64,000 nucleotides of DNA from Romanomermis culicivorax (taxonomy: Eukaryota; Nematoda; Enoplea; Mermithida; Mermithidae). The translations under genes and the position numbers were made by a program. Below, one piece after another: positions 46,566-59,500 of the stretch. Below the pieces are notes generated by a model, which ran no database searches, was not told the origin of the DNA, and was given only the letters and a program-made list of their open reading frames with translations. The first letter of the stretch is position 1; every line of letters starts with the position of its first letter. The DNA is taken from the NCBI GenBank assembly GCA_963922205.1, contig CAWUHX010000043.1, positions 1,364,001 to 1,428,000 on the forward strand. The letters are read 5' to 3'.

Positions 46566-47569
46566 TCTATCGAGACGATAGAAAAATTTGACCGAAATGA
46601 TATGAGTAAGAAGGGTAGAAATTGTCGAAAACTACTTCCATGAGGCTTTTAAATTTATTTCACGTTTAAAAAAACAATCGCTTCAAAAACTTAAGAGAGT
46701 TGACGTGTAGATCTTTCTCAAAAAATGTGTCAAGGAAAAAGTTTGGAACTTGATCAACCCTATACCCAATGCCTCCCCCAAACAATTGGGGGAAAAAGTA
46801 CCTCTTTTGACCTTTTTTGGGGAAATTTTTGACTTTTCGACCCCCCCTTCAAAAAATTTTTTTTGTCTACCCCCCAACTAGTCGGACCTCTTGCAGGTGT
46901 GAGATAAAATATTGAAGATTACAAATTAAAACACGAGATAATACGTCTGAGATGATGGAAACTATTCAAGATTAAATGCTAAGTGAGGGTAGACATGCTA
47001 AAAGCTGCGCCTGAGCTACGAAATTAATAATAATGATTAGCAAAGCTGCGGCGGAAAATGTTGAGATTGGGACCTTCTAAAATGCACCAAATGCATCTAT
47101 TCTGTATACGATCCCTAAAATTTTCTTCACCAAATAGGGAAAGTACCCAAAAAAATTTTTCCTCCAAAAAGCACGATTTGGGGATAGCAGTGTTTCAAAG
47201 TCGGTTTTTTGCTACAGTTTTTGTTCTGTTTTGCTATTATTGATTTTGATACTTCTATTCTTATCGTAATCTGACACAAAACCCTAAAATGTTCTTTTAT
47301 TCATTTTTGGTAATTTACTGACTGTAGAAGCATGAGAATGTTAAAACAAAATCAAAAAAACATTAATCAACAATTTGTGGGCATTTTTGAGCGAAAACAG
47401 CATGGTGAAAATAGCGATAAAAATTTTGGTCTCTCTGCCAAATGGCGAAAACGTCCATGCGAAAAAACAGCGCCTCTTCTTCTTCAACGAACAAAACTAT
47501 GTTCTTCTCAACAAAAGTTTTAATTTTTCCTGTCTGTTTAGCAGAAAAAATACTTTTATCGGTAAAACT
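46566..47569. other. Repeat fragment and upstream flank of CC2D1
   Basis: 46620-47110 is a reverse copy of the 13240-13965 family (a GCTGCGCCTGAGCTACG block at 47005). 47375-47569 is open in the CC2D1 frame but T-rich and unconserved; a TTTAG at 47541 could be an acceptor of a 5' UTR exon. The promoter cannot be located. Confidence 0.4.
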
Positions 47570-50500
47570 ATGAAAAGGTCCAATAAGAAGACAGATGAGC
47601 ATCAGCACCTTGATCTTGGTAACTTTGCTGTATTCGAACAAATGCTGTATGGCAATGTAGAAGAAGACCCCGATCTCGAAGCTGAATTGCTCGCATTGCA
47701 AAATGACGTTTCTGAAGAACGCTATGATGAGAATAAAGCGCTTGTAGGAGAGGAAGAACCGAGAGCTGGACCCTCCGGAAGTTCACCGAATCGTAATTCT
47801 TCGCCGAATATTTTGGGTAAAGTTGATAATTAAGGGAATTAATGTTTGTGAAATTCGACTGTATTGTAGATGAAATTAGGCAGCTAACGCAGCAAATGTC
47901 AGAAGAAACTTTGGTACAGGATGATGAAAATGATACTAACATTGAAAACGACGAAGATCTTTTGAACGAGTTGAATTCAGTTCTGGATGGTGGACGCGTT
48001 GATCATAAATTATTGGGGAGAATTGACGAAACAAAAAATAGGAGCGAGTTTTTAGACCATTCGGCGACTGCAATAGCTGCGGTGCCTGATCTAAGTAGTT
48101 TATCGTAATGAATTTCTTCAAGATGATCAGCTCTTTTGTTCCTCAGGTCGAACATTACTCACGTCCAGCGATGACGGAAGAATGAATCCTTCGTTGATAA
48201 TACCAGCACGTCTTGAAAATTATTGTAAGGCACTCGAACTTGCACGTTTATCCGGTGAAGATTCTAAAGAACGTCGCTACGCTCGCGCTATTAAGGTGAA
48301 TAATTTTCTGTTCGTTAAGAAATCGTTGTTTTTCCATTTGTGAACGTCATATGGGATCACTTTCTCTCATTTAGACATTGAATGATCAATTGAAAGCTGT
48401 CAAAAATGGTAAGTCAATCAATATCGATGATATACCGCCGAACGTAGCCCTTCCAAAAGTTGTTGACCAAGAGTCGACTGGTCCCAGTTTGTCGACAAAT
48501 ATTGACTCCGTATTGGTTAGTAAGGGCAATCCTTCATCTTCCCGAGAAGAAAAAACGAATGAAGAAGTCGTAGCAGCAAGCGATATCAATCAGATAGAAT
48601 CGATGGATTATACGCAGCAAAAAGACAATGTCAAGTTGTTGTCGGGAAGGCGCGACGAGTATAAAGTAGCGTCCCTTTTGGCGAAACAAAAAGGCAATAC
48701 AGAGGCTGCTTTGCATTATTTTAAAATATGCAAGGTTTGTAGTGTGGCATTTTGCTGGCGGGTTCACTTGCCGAAAATTACGTTAAATCTATTACTTTTT
48801 TCAGGAATAAAATGAAGTTAAATCATTAAATACTGAATTGAAACAGTTTATTTTGGCGCATTTCGGCATGACAATTTCAATGAAAAAATCAAACCACTGT
48901 CCTTTCCCAGTCAAGGGTTAGTTCCTTAATACCCTTGCGATTGTTGATATTGACATGACAGTTGATCTCAGGCAGGTCGTGGAAATAGGCGCAACAATTT
49001 TGACTTCTTTATAGATGAAGCATTTCTTCGAGTTTCTGATTGTCCTCGTCTTCCTGCTTGACTCTTTGTTGGACTTTAGTCTTTTTTCAATGAGTAGTTT
49101 CAACAATGATTTTCAATCAAGCCAAACACTCTCATGCACTCAGGATCGCTCTTATAACTAGCGCTAGGAATGTCATGGTTAGAAAAAAGCAAAATGCGGT
49201 TTAAAAATCATCTCAAGTCAAGATTTCATTTAGCACATAGGACATTACTAGATTTTCAGCTTCGTTTTCAGCAACTAGAACAGTTGATCAATATGTGCAA
49301 AAGCGGACAAACGATCCCTCTAGAAAATCTGCCGCCTAGTTTAACTGCTAAAAGCTTGGAAACTATAATAGTCGATCCTCCTTCCAATCGTGTAGCTACT
49401 AATAGTCAACCAAATATTCTGGAAAATAAAGAATCGATCATAGACGCCCTATTGAGCAGAATGGAGGTTTATCGCTTGGCGGCAAATAAAGCCCAAGAAG
49501 AAAATGACGGCAGTAAATTTAGGCGTATGTCGAGAGTGCAGAAAGAATACGAAGAAGCTATAAAAGCCACCAAAAGTGGACGGAAAGTTGATTTTAGTGA
49601 ATTGCCAACGCCACCCGGTTTTCCACCAATAGCGACGACGACTTGTGTTGGACAGGTATGCATTTTTCAAGGAGAGGGCGGATCGAGCAAATACAATTTA
49701 AGCTACATTGAAGTTCACAAAAAGTCTGAAAGAAAATAAGAAGATGTGTAACCACTGTTTTTCCTCGAAGATTTTTCCGGATAAGAACCATACCCAAAAC
49801 TGTTTTCCATTCTGATGTTTTCAGAGTCAGTCTTATAAAAACGAGGAAAAAAACAGAAAAAATTGTAGTTAAGGTTAGTTCATATTGCTTTGAAAAATAA
49901 CACCATTGGTGTTCTAAAACAGTTGGAAGTGTAATAACGATGGACTTGTCATGAATTTATCTACTACTGACATTTCTGCGTTTGGAATTAGAGTTATTGA
50001 AATTCAATTCTTTCTCAGAAAAATTTTCAGGTTTTTAAATTTTAAAAACATTGAAAAATAAATCCGAATCAAACTGATGGATTGTAAAATCTTTCTTGTT
50101 ACGATGCGTAGCGGGCGAAATATTTTCAGATTTTTGTGTTCCAAAACGCTGGATAATAAATGCTCGCAACAATTATTCCTAGATAAAAAATCTAAAGTTG
50201 CAGTCCTAGAATTGTGCCTTCGCCGTTTTGAATACGATAGTTCACGTTTCAAAACAATTGGAAAACTCCAAGCGAGAGAAAAATTGTGAAGATTGACGAA
50301 AAATCTCCATTATCGGCAATATATTGACTTCTAACTGATAAACAAAAAGATAAGGTACTTAATTCATAAAGACCGTTGAAGGTTAATTAGTAAATGGATG
50401 TAGATATGCTAACAGCCGCGCCTGATTGACAACAATGAATATGTATTTTACTCATGCCCGGCGCGAAGCGCTGAAAATTTTTGAAATTTTTTTCAGTGAT

Positions 50501-53500
50501 GAACACGAAATTGACATGCTAATGATAACTTTGAAAAAGTGACGAAGTCCCAAGGGGGTGGCCGCCTGCGCTCTCCCTAAATACAGCCTTGCGCATGATT
50601 AGTGTATTAGAAATATTGAAAATTTCATAACTTATTGTAAAAATAAAGCAGGAATATTTTTTTACTGTTGTCAAAATAAAGATTTATTCGTTGGATTGGT
50701 AACATTTTGAAATACTCGAATAGTGTAAACGTCACATGTTTTAGAACTTACCGCCGTCTGTTAGTGAGCCATCCAATGCTCCGACGGTAATCGACAAATC
50801 GGACCTTAATTTAAATATGAAAGAAGCTCCATCTCCGCCGAAGCTAATGAAACAAGAAAAACAATTGGCATTCCTCTTGGAGCGTCAACGTCAATTTAAA
50901 GTAGCTGCTTTGCAAGCCAAGAAACGCGGCGATATGGAAGCGGCAAAAAATCTCCTGCGTCAAGCGTTGGGGTTTGATCAAATGATAGAGGTTAGTTTTC
51001 CAAGCCAGTTTTTCAAAAACATCTTAGACCAGCTTGGTTTCACACTACTTATTAGTGTGAGAATTATTGGGTTTTTCATCGAATTTATCAGTTGAAGCGA
51101 ATCATTTGCTCCTCGATTTTCCTAATGAATCCAATTCCAGTCAGCAACTGATTTCATAAATTGTTCCTCCTAATTCAATTCAGATGAATAACTTTTGTTA
51201 AGCCCGCTAAGTTGACCGACTAAATTCTTTCAGGTCTATGTTTTGTCAACGAGGCTTGCTTTTTGCCTGCACAGAAAAGCCAGCCTGCTCACAGGCTTGA
51301 GACAGGCAAAAACTGGCGATACAGGGGTGTCTCGTGCATACACGTAACAGATCTCCGCGGTCTAGGAGAATCAAACGACCTTTTTGGGACGGGGGTCATT
51401 GATCGCCGAAAACTTTCGGGTAAAAAATTGTGCCAAAAAATATTGACATATTTGACTGTTTTTTGTTCAAAAAATGACATTTTACAGTCTTTCTCCGTCC
51501 AAAAGTACGAGGGTCCTATGGCCAGTACTACGGTTGAAAAATCTTGAGAGGGGTCACTAATGGCTAGTCATATAGCTGACGATTCCAGTTGGGGTTCTTA
51601 TGACACTTCAACCCAATTACTCATTAAGCTGTCTGACTGAATTATCCAGCTCAAAAGGAGACTGAAAACGCGTACAAATTTTAGGCTGGCGGAAGGAGTT
51701 GGCAAACCAGTGGTCAGTGGATTCATTTCTATATTGTAAACAAATTTCATTCCAAAAACAGATCGCTCCGAAAAAGGGTTTGCTACTGAAGATGTTCTAT
51801 TGATCAAGAAAATTTTTATATTCCAAACTTCCATTCCTGAAGTTTTTAATTTTTGTAAGCTTTTCTATTTTAATCGTTCCCACGCCGAAAATGTACGAAC
51901 TTTTCACACTAATTGAAGTAAGCAAGTATTTAAAGAAAGTTACTCCAGCCTCTTAAAAATATTTGAACCCGGTCTCATTATTGCCAGGGAGTGAGGATGC
52001 TTTGTGAAACAGAAAAAACAGTTAGCCAGCATACTCATTGGCCCGAACTCAAATAGTAAACATCGTTATGAAACCGGCTGCAGGAATTTTTTCGTTTCAC
52101 TTTTCGAATCTCAATGAATTGTTGCTGAACATTTTTTTTCACTTCATAGGCATCTAGAGGCGGCCTGCCTGTAAATATTTCTTCTACGCCTCTGTTGCCT
52201 CAGACTAAAACTAATCCGGCCACATTGAAACCTATGGTCAGAACCGGTTTAAAAGCTGCTTCGGATTTGGCATTAGACAAGGCGTACGGCTCAAAAACGG
52301 AAGCGACGGCTTTAATCAGAGAAAATCGGGAAATAACGTACTCGAATTTAGAGAAAGATTTGATTAAGCAATTACAGGTATGCACATAATTTTTGCTTTT
52401 TATCAATGTCTGAAATTATTCGCTGTAGTATTTTATTTGTTCAAGTGAGCCTCTGAACGCAAAAAATACTCTCTAAAATAATAAATCTTCAGGGGATGGA
52501 AAGCAAGCATTTTTCTTTCAAGTTGAATGTAATAGTCAAGACTAAAACTGTAGAAAAGAAGATGCCGCTTACCATAGATGTTCGGCCATCATACAAGGAA
52601 AATTATTTCTTCATCCTACAGCAAAGTCTTTGTATCAAGGGGGTACCCTGAAAGGAGCAATACTAGTAGAGTTGTTCCGGGGCAGACATTTTAGCCGGAG
52701 CCGGGGCAGACACATAGCATACTAACCTATGGGTTCCCATTGATATCGTACTTTATGTATCATTCATAGAAGAATTTTTAAAGTGATTCTTTTTCTTTCC
52801 AGTTCACGTCAGCTATGCTTCTGCATTGATTGATAAATTAGAAAGGGTTTCAGAATTTATTAAACTATTGAGAAAATTGTCATTACCAACTATGAGAAAC
52901 TCATTCTTTTCCCGAAGAAACTGCATTGCTCTTGTGTGTGGTAAAATTCTGTCGGTTCACCTGTGGTACCAGTCAGTCAAAAAGTTGGCTGGTTCCCAAA
53001 CCATTTTCGTGATTGCCAAGGCTGAATCAGTGTAGGAAACTGGACTTAAGTAGAATTATTGCATAAAACATAGAGAGGATGTAATCAAAGTTGATTTCGT
53101 GTGTGTGTTTCAGAGTTGATACATCCTTGGAACGTGGCAGAAAAGAAATATTAGCATCAGACTTTTGAAAATCACACTCATTTTTGCGTATTAGTAGCCA
53201 GTCATTCAGTCAAACTAATCCTGGAATAAATTTTGATTTGTTGGTGGCCCTCAGATTTTTATGCTAGGAGTAAAGTTGAAAATTTGCCCGGGTAGTTTAG
53301 CTGTACACTAAACACGTAATTTTGTCTCAGAGTTAGGCAACTGTGATCAAGTTTTAGCGCTTTAAGTCGGTGGAATACCCACCTCATCTCATACCCCTCC
53401 CTATGGGTTATTCTGGTGGTGGACTAGCTCACCTGGTAACGACGCTACCTCTCTTCTTGTACCTATAGTTGAAGTCAGTTAAACATGCCACTTTGTAAAA

Positions 53501-56500
53501 ACAATAAACCCTCAAGAACAAATGATTTGCTTGCTGTAGTGATCTCTAATTTCACCTTGAAAAGTATGACTGTAAAACATGAGACATAATCCATTCATGA
53601 TGAAAAACCGCCAGTCTAATACCCTTAACTTCTATTACAGAAATCAGATTTTTTATTGAAAGAGATATTTGTTACGTATTACACATTCTATGCTGTACAT
53701 TGTAAATCGAGCTCGTTATCTTATCGAATATACTAGTTTTGTATGGTCTTGTCCCGAATGGGAGCCAGATCAGCCGCGGGCAGGGGCAGGGGCCCGGGAC
53801 GACCCTAGTTATAAGTATTTAAACCTGGGCCTTAAAATGAACAGGATTTATGCAAATTTGGAAAAACATGTAGAAATAGGCAAAAACACCCCCTGTAATC
53901 TCAAAAGCTTTTGGGCCCATAATCTAGATATTTTTTGGATGTGCATGTTGTCGAATTTCATCGGTAAATTTATAAGGAAATTTAAGTCGGGTTATTGTGC
54001 ATGAGGCGATAATATCCCGACCTTTGAGTTGAGTTAAAACTTCCCTCTGTACTCCACTCATAATTATTTTAATTTAAAAATCGAGATGTACAAAATGTTG
54101 TTCACCATGAAAGCTTTGTGTCAAAAAATAGTGCAGGATCCACGAACCTGAAGTACAGGAGCCTTAAACAGGTGAAATTTGATTCACTACTCGAGTACTG
54201 TCACTCAGGTTTTCCGAACCATTTGTCATGTGTCTAATGACGTTTTTGAATTTTTATAGTAAGATTAACATTATATTAGTAAAATTATGTATATTTTAAT
54301 TTTGATGCCGACTATACATGCACACAGGTAGTTAGAGGATTAACCCTCTGAAACCCTAGACATCCCCATGGCCTGAAAAAAATCGTCAAACATCCCCTGA
54401 AGTTTTTTGAAGATGGTTTTGAAAATTATTTTTATGCGTCTCTTGTATGATAGACCGGCTTGTAGAGTTTTGTTTTTGCTTTTTTTACTCACACACCCCA
54501 TTCACCATCGCTAAAAAATCCGAGGACCATCACCCCGGAAAATTCATGCCGTGTATTTCTGATGCCGATCGAGTGGCAACAGCATTTTTTGTAAAATCGA
54601 GGCAAAGGTTTGCCGCGTCGCCCTCTACAATGCATTGAACCCAGAAATTTTCCCAAGGGAGAAATCCACTTTTTTCGACATAGACGAAACTCGACCTGAT
54701 GAGGTCGCGTGGTTACCGAATGTCTAACTGAGAGGTTTAGGATTGCACGCTTAAGCGTCTCCTGGTAGGGTTTTGCGAAGCTCTAGAATAAAAATCGATT
54801 TTTAGCTACTTAAGGCTCGAAAAATCTCTGAAAATGGATAGTTAAAACAGATAATTTACACTACTCATTATCAAAATTTATTCTTGAATTGGTACTAAAT
54901 TATGAATAAAATCATCTATTCATTACATTCAGTGTCGCGACAAACTGTCTCCAACAAAATATCCCCAACATACGATCCCCACACAAAATGTCTCGGTACA
55001 AAATATCCCAACATTATGTCTCCAACAAAATATCTCCAGCGAAATCATACATGTAACGGAGCCCTGAGGTCCGGGGGGGGGGGGGTGGGCCACTTTTTTG
55101 GGGCCGGGGGTCAGTAATTCCCAAAATTTTGGAGGGAGGGGTCTCTGAAGAAAAAAGTCGATTTTTTCACGAAAAAAGTTTGAAAAATGGTTCAGAAAAT
55201 AGTAATTTTTGTCTAAAAAATGATAATAAAATGTATTTATGGCGCGAAGCGCAGAGAAAATTGATGTTTTTGACCATTTTTTGTTCAAAAATTGACATTT
55301 TTCATCAAAAAATTAACATTTTACAGTATTTTTCCGACCAAAAGTATCGGGGTCCCTAGGGCTACCATATGGCTAGCCATAGGATTGGAAAATCCCGAGG
55401 GGGCAGTCGCCCAATGGCTAGCCATATGGTCGACGATTTCTGGGGGGGGGGGGGGTTCCCATAGCACTCCCCCCCAATTACATGTATGAGCGAAATGTCT
55501 CCAACAAAATATCCCCAACTTATGGAAAAGGTCTTATTGGGCAAGGGGTTTTCGACTACTGGGAATTCAGTGGATGCGGCCACTTTACACAAAAAGAGTT
55601 ATGCCGGGTGTAAACAAGCGTATTTTCGTGATTTTTTGGTGAAAGGGGCCTCGACCCCAGGCAATTCAATGGACGCAATCACTTTACACCAAAAAATTAT
55701 TCCGGAAGTAAACAAGTATATTTTCGTGATTTTTTGGCGGAAGGGATTGAAAGGGGTTTTCGACTGCGGGGAATTCAATGGATGTGGTCACTTTACAAAA
55801 AATATCCCGGGTGTAAACAAACGTATTTTCGGGATTTTTTGGTGGAAGGAGTTTTCAACCGCAGGGAAATCAACTCATGTGGTTACTCTACACAAAAATT
55901 ATCCTGAGTGTAAACAAATGCATTTCTGCGACTTTTGGGCTGAGCGGTTTTCGGCTATGGAGAATTCGATAGGTGCAGTCACATCACACAAAAAGGTATC
56001 CTGAGTGTAAACGAACGTATTTCCGCGATTTTTATGAGAAGGGGTTTCTGACCATGGGGAATTTAATCGACGAAGTCGCTTTACAAAAAAAATTTCATTC
56101 AATAACCAAAGGTGTTTCTGTGATTTTTTGGGTTGGGGGTTTTTGACCATTGGGAATTCAACAAATATGGTCGTTCTACATTCTGTTTACATTTGTTAAA
56201 GAAATTCAAAAATGTTTAAAGATTATAATTGCCAACTCCCTTAGATAATCAATGAGTGCATAATTTTGTCCTGCACCGAGCCGTGCATGATCAAGACGGC
56301 CAATAATACGAACGATTCGTTCTGCACTCGATACTTTCGCTTGCTAGACGGTGGTTGCTAACCAGTAACATACTGTCCACATACCTGTAAGACCTCCGAC
56401 CAGTTGGGGGGGGGGGGGGGTCGAAAAAAAGTCGAATTTTTTTCCAAAAAAAGCCAAAAAACACCTTCGCAAATTTTTTTAATTTTTTCCAAACTGGGGG

Positions 56501-59500
56501 GGGGGGGGTGAGTTGGAGGGGGCACCCTCCCCCAACCCCCACCCCAAGTACAGGTATGACTGTTCAATATTCATTCGGTTGATGGTGTGGTCCTTTTGTA
56601 ATGCTTGAATGAAATTCCAGGTTGAAGAGTGCTCGGCGCCAAATAATTGAAGGAATACTCTGTGCCATCCTTCACAGAGTTGTTTGTTTTGGCCAATCAT
56701 AAAATTTCAAATTTTAAATTGATAACAATCATGCAGGCGTTCTTGGAAAGTGAGTCTCCTTTATCGCCCCGCACGTTTTACAAACTCGGATCGTCGGTTG
56801 TACTTTCTACACACCCTGCATCGCCCAACACAGTTGAGGCGGTAAATTTTGATGTACAATACGTTTGTTTACACTCGGTATAGTTTTTTGTGTGATGTGA
56901 CCGCATGTATCAAATTCCCCATAGCCGAACCCCCCTCAGTCCAAAAAATCGCAGAAATGCATGACTGCATCTGTTGAATTCCCTCGCGGTCGAAAAGTCC
57001 TTCACCAAAAAATCCCGAAAATACGCTTGTTTTCACCCCGGATAATTTTTTGTGTAAACTGACCACATCCATTGAATTCCCCGTGGTCGAAAACTTCTTC
57101 CACCAAAAAATCACGAAGATACGCATGTTTACACCCCAGATAGTTTTTTTGTGTAAAGTGACCACATCCATTGAATTCATCGCGGTCGAGAATTCCTTCC
57201 ACCAAAAAATCACGAAAATACGCTTGTTTACACCCGGAATAATTTTTTATGTAAAGTGATCGCGTCCATTGAACTACCTGTGGTCGAGGACTCTTTCACC
57301 AAAATATCACGAAAATACGCGTGTTTACACCCGGAATAATTTTTTTATGTTAAGTGATCGCGTCCATTGAACTGCCTGTGGTCGAGGACCCTTTCACCAA
57401 AAAATCACGAAAATACGCTTGTTTACACCTGGGATAATTTTTTTTGTGTAGTGACCGCATCCGTTGAATTCCTAATAGTCGAAAACCTTTCCCCCCGTAA
57501 GACTACGGAAATACCCTTGTTGTTCGGGGACCATAAGTTGGGGATATTTTTTTGGAAATATTTTGTTAGAGACGTTTAATTGGAAACATTTTGCACGGGA
57601 ACATTTTTTTCCGAGATCATTTGTTGGCGATATTTCGTTGGAGACATTATGTTGGGGACATTTTGTTGGAGACATTTTGTCGTAGATCCATTACATTCTG
57701 GTAATTGATTTTTTTTTATTTCACTTCTGAAGGAATTCCCTCCGTTCCCTCCTAGTCACGGGCCTTCTTATATTGCTCTTTCAGAGCACCCTACATTGTC
57801 GGTACAGTGCACTTTGTTGTGGGATCAAAAGTAAATTTTCCTTATATTATGCATTCCCCTTATGTGCATGTATGCCGCTTAGCATGCTGGTTTATCGTCA
57901 GCCTATGAATTTCTTGGTATTCCAAAACTCGCCAAAAAAATGAGCTCTATAGTTAGTTTTCTTGCGAGTCGTCGAGCAATTTCGAATGCGTTTGATGCTG
58001 ATTTTTTTCTAAATGAGAAAATACGCAGGTTTCTTACCTTCAAATATTCGGACATACCTTTTGAGAAGTTAAACTTTGCCTATGATGTCAATCAATCATA
58101 CCTGTAAGAGGTCCGATCAGTTGCGGGGGGTAAACCGAAAATTTTGGGGTCGTGGTCCGAAATTCCCAAAATTTTGTGGGAGGGGTCGAAAAAATCCCCA
58201 AAAAAAGGCCAAAAGGCCATTTTTCCCAATTTTTCTCAATATTTTGGTTTGGGTTGGGCATAGGGTTGACCAAGTTGGGGGGTCCCTCCCATCCCTCCCC
58301 CAATTACAGGTATGCAATCAATTCTTACGATGTTATCATTTATTTTAGCTTTGCGAGCAGAATAGAGATTATTTCACCAAATTCGGCGATATCAACAAAG
58401 TTAAATTGTTCGAAAATTTAGGTTCAAATTGTAGAAAAGAGTTGGACGCATTAAGAATCGGCTTCAAATATGGCGATCCTGTTCCGCGGTTTCACTATGA
58501 AACAAAAAACTTTCCTGTCCTACAGTAAGCTTTTTTTCCGAGTCGTTGAAAAGTTGATGTTTAAAAAAGAGTGCATTAGTAGTAACTCAAGAACACGCAC
58601 GAGACACTCAATCAATGTCCTCTGTCGTTTTGACCACACATCATTTCAGATGTTGCCCGGATTTAGGCTTCGATGATTTGGAAATTTCTATCATTCGCGG
58701 CCTTCTATTGAAGTTACCTGTCGGTTATGAACCCAAAGATGCGGATATTTTCGTAAAGTTCGATTTGCCTTACCCCAAGGACAGTCCGCAGAGCGGTAAA
58801 ACGTGCAGTATTCGCGGTACGAATAGTCCAAGTGAGCTTTTCGACGGATTCGACATAAGTACGCGTTTTATATTGTAAGAATTTAGATTTCGACTTCGAC
58901 GCAAAGGTTAAAATCAATTTGAAGTCTAGACAATTTTCCTTGTACGTTAAACGTCACGGTGTAAAATTTGAAATTTATCAGAAAGGTTCGTTCCTAAGAA
59001 GCGATAAAATTATGGGTACGTGTGAAATGAAGATATCGCAATTGGAACACAAAGCCGAAATCCACGAAAGTTTGGACGTAAGTTTGGAGGATTTGTGTTT
59101 TTGAAAGCATTTTGCGTCCCTGTTGGACATAGAAATTCACTGTTTACCGGGGGCTCGAAAATCCCATTGAAAAAATTTCAAGGTTATGGGATGCAGTGTG
59201 AAAAGTCATTTATGCTTTCTTTCTGTAGATTTTTCCGTGAGACTGATGTTAAAATTCGAGAATTGTTATTACCTGTATAATTCAGAAATCACCGATCTCG
59301 AGTCTGAGTTTTGCTAACATTTCGGAAGCAGTTTCTGCCTTTTGGATTTTTTCGAAGTTACTGAATCGAAACTCTCCTTATGTCGTTAGGTGAAGTCATG
59401 CGCGCGTTCTACGTACATATATTATAATTTATTCAGGTTATGGAAGGTCGTCGACCAGCCGGTGGTAAATTAGAAGTTAAAGTTCGAATAAGGGAGCCGT

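Larger units (their letters stand above)
54921..57698. mobile_element. 2.76-kb foldback-like element with tandem-repeat arms
   Basis: Element 54931-57688 lies between CATTACATTC at 54921-54930 and 57689-57698 (10-bp duplication). From each end inward: a short-repeat domain built on TGTCTCCAACAAAATATCCCC-like units (54938-55531 apart from a guest; 57520-57688 in reverse), then about seven units of the 97-bp minisatellite (55540-56165; reverse 56865-57490), then a centre of about 690 bp. Arms composed of tandem repeats, with a 9-10 bp target duplication, are the hallmark of Foldback-type elements (family knowledge). It carries two guest MITEs (55046-55488 and 56380-56558) and no recognisable transposase. 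Confidence 0.85.

Noticed and set aside
47375..47569. N-terminal extension of CC2D1 upstream of the ATG at 47570
   Set aside because: The frame is open, but the sequence is low-complexity and unlike the family; the chosen ATG directly precedes the acidic N-terminal region.
58832..58886. Alternative donor at 58859 giving a 28-nt intron in CC2D1
   Set aside because: A donor at 58832 is also in phase, gives a 55-nt intron and a gap-free match to the C2 domain around TNSP...FDFDAKVKIN.
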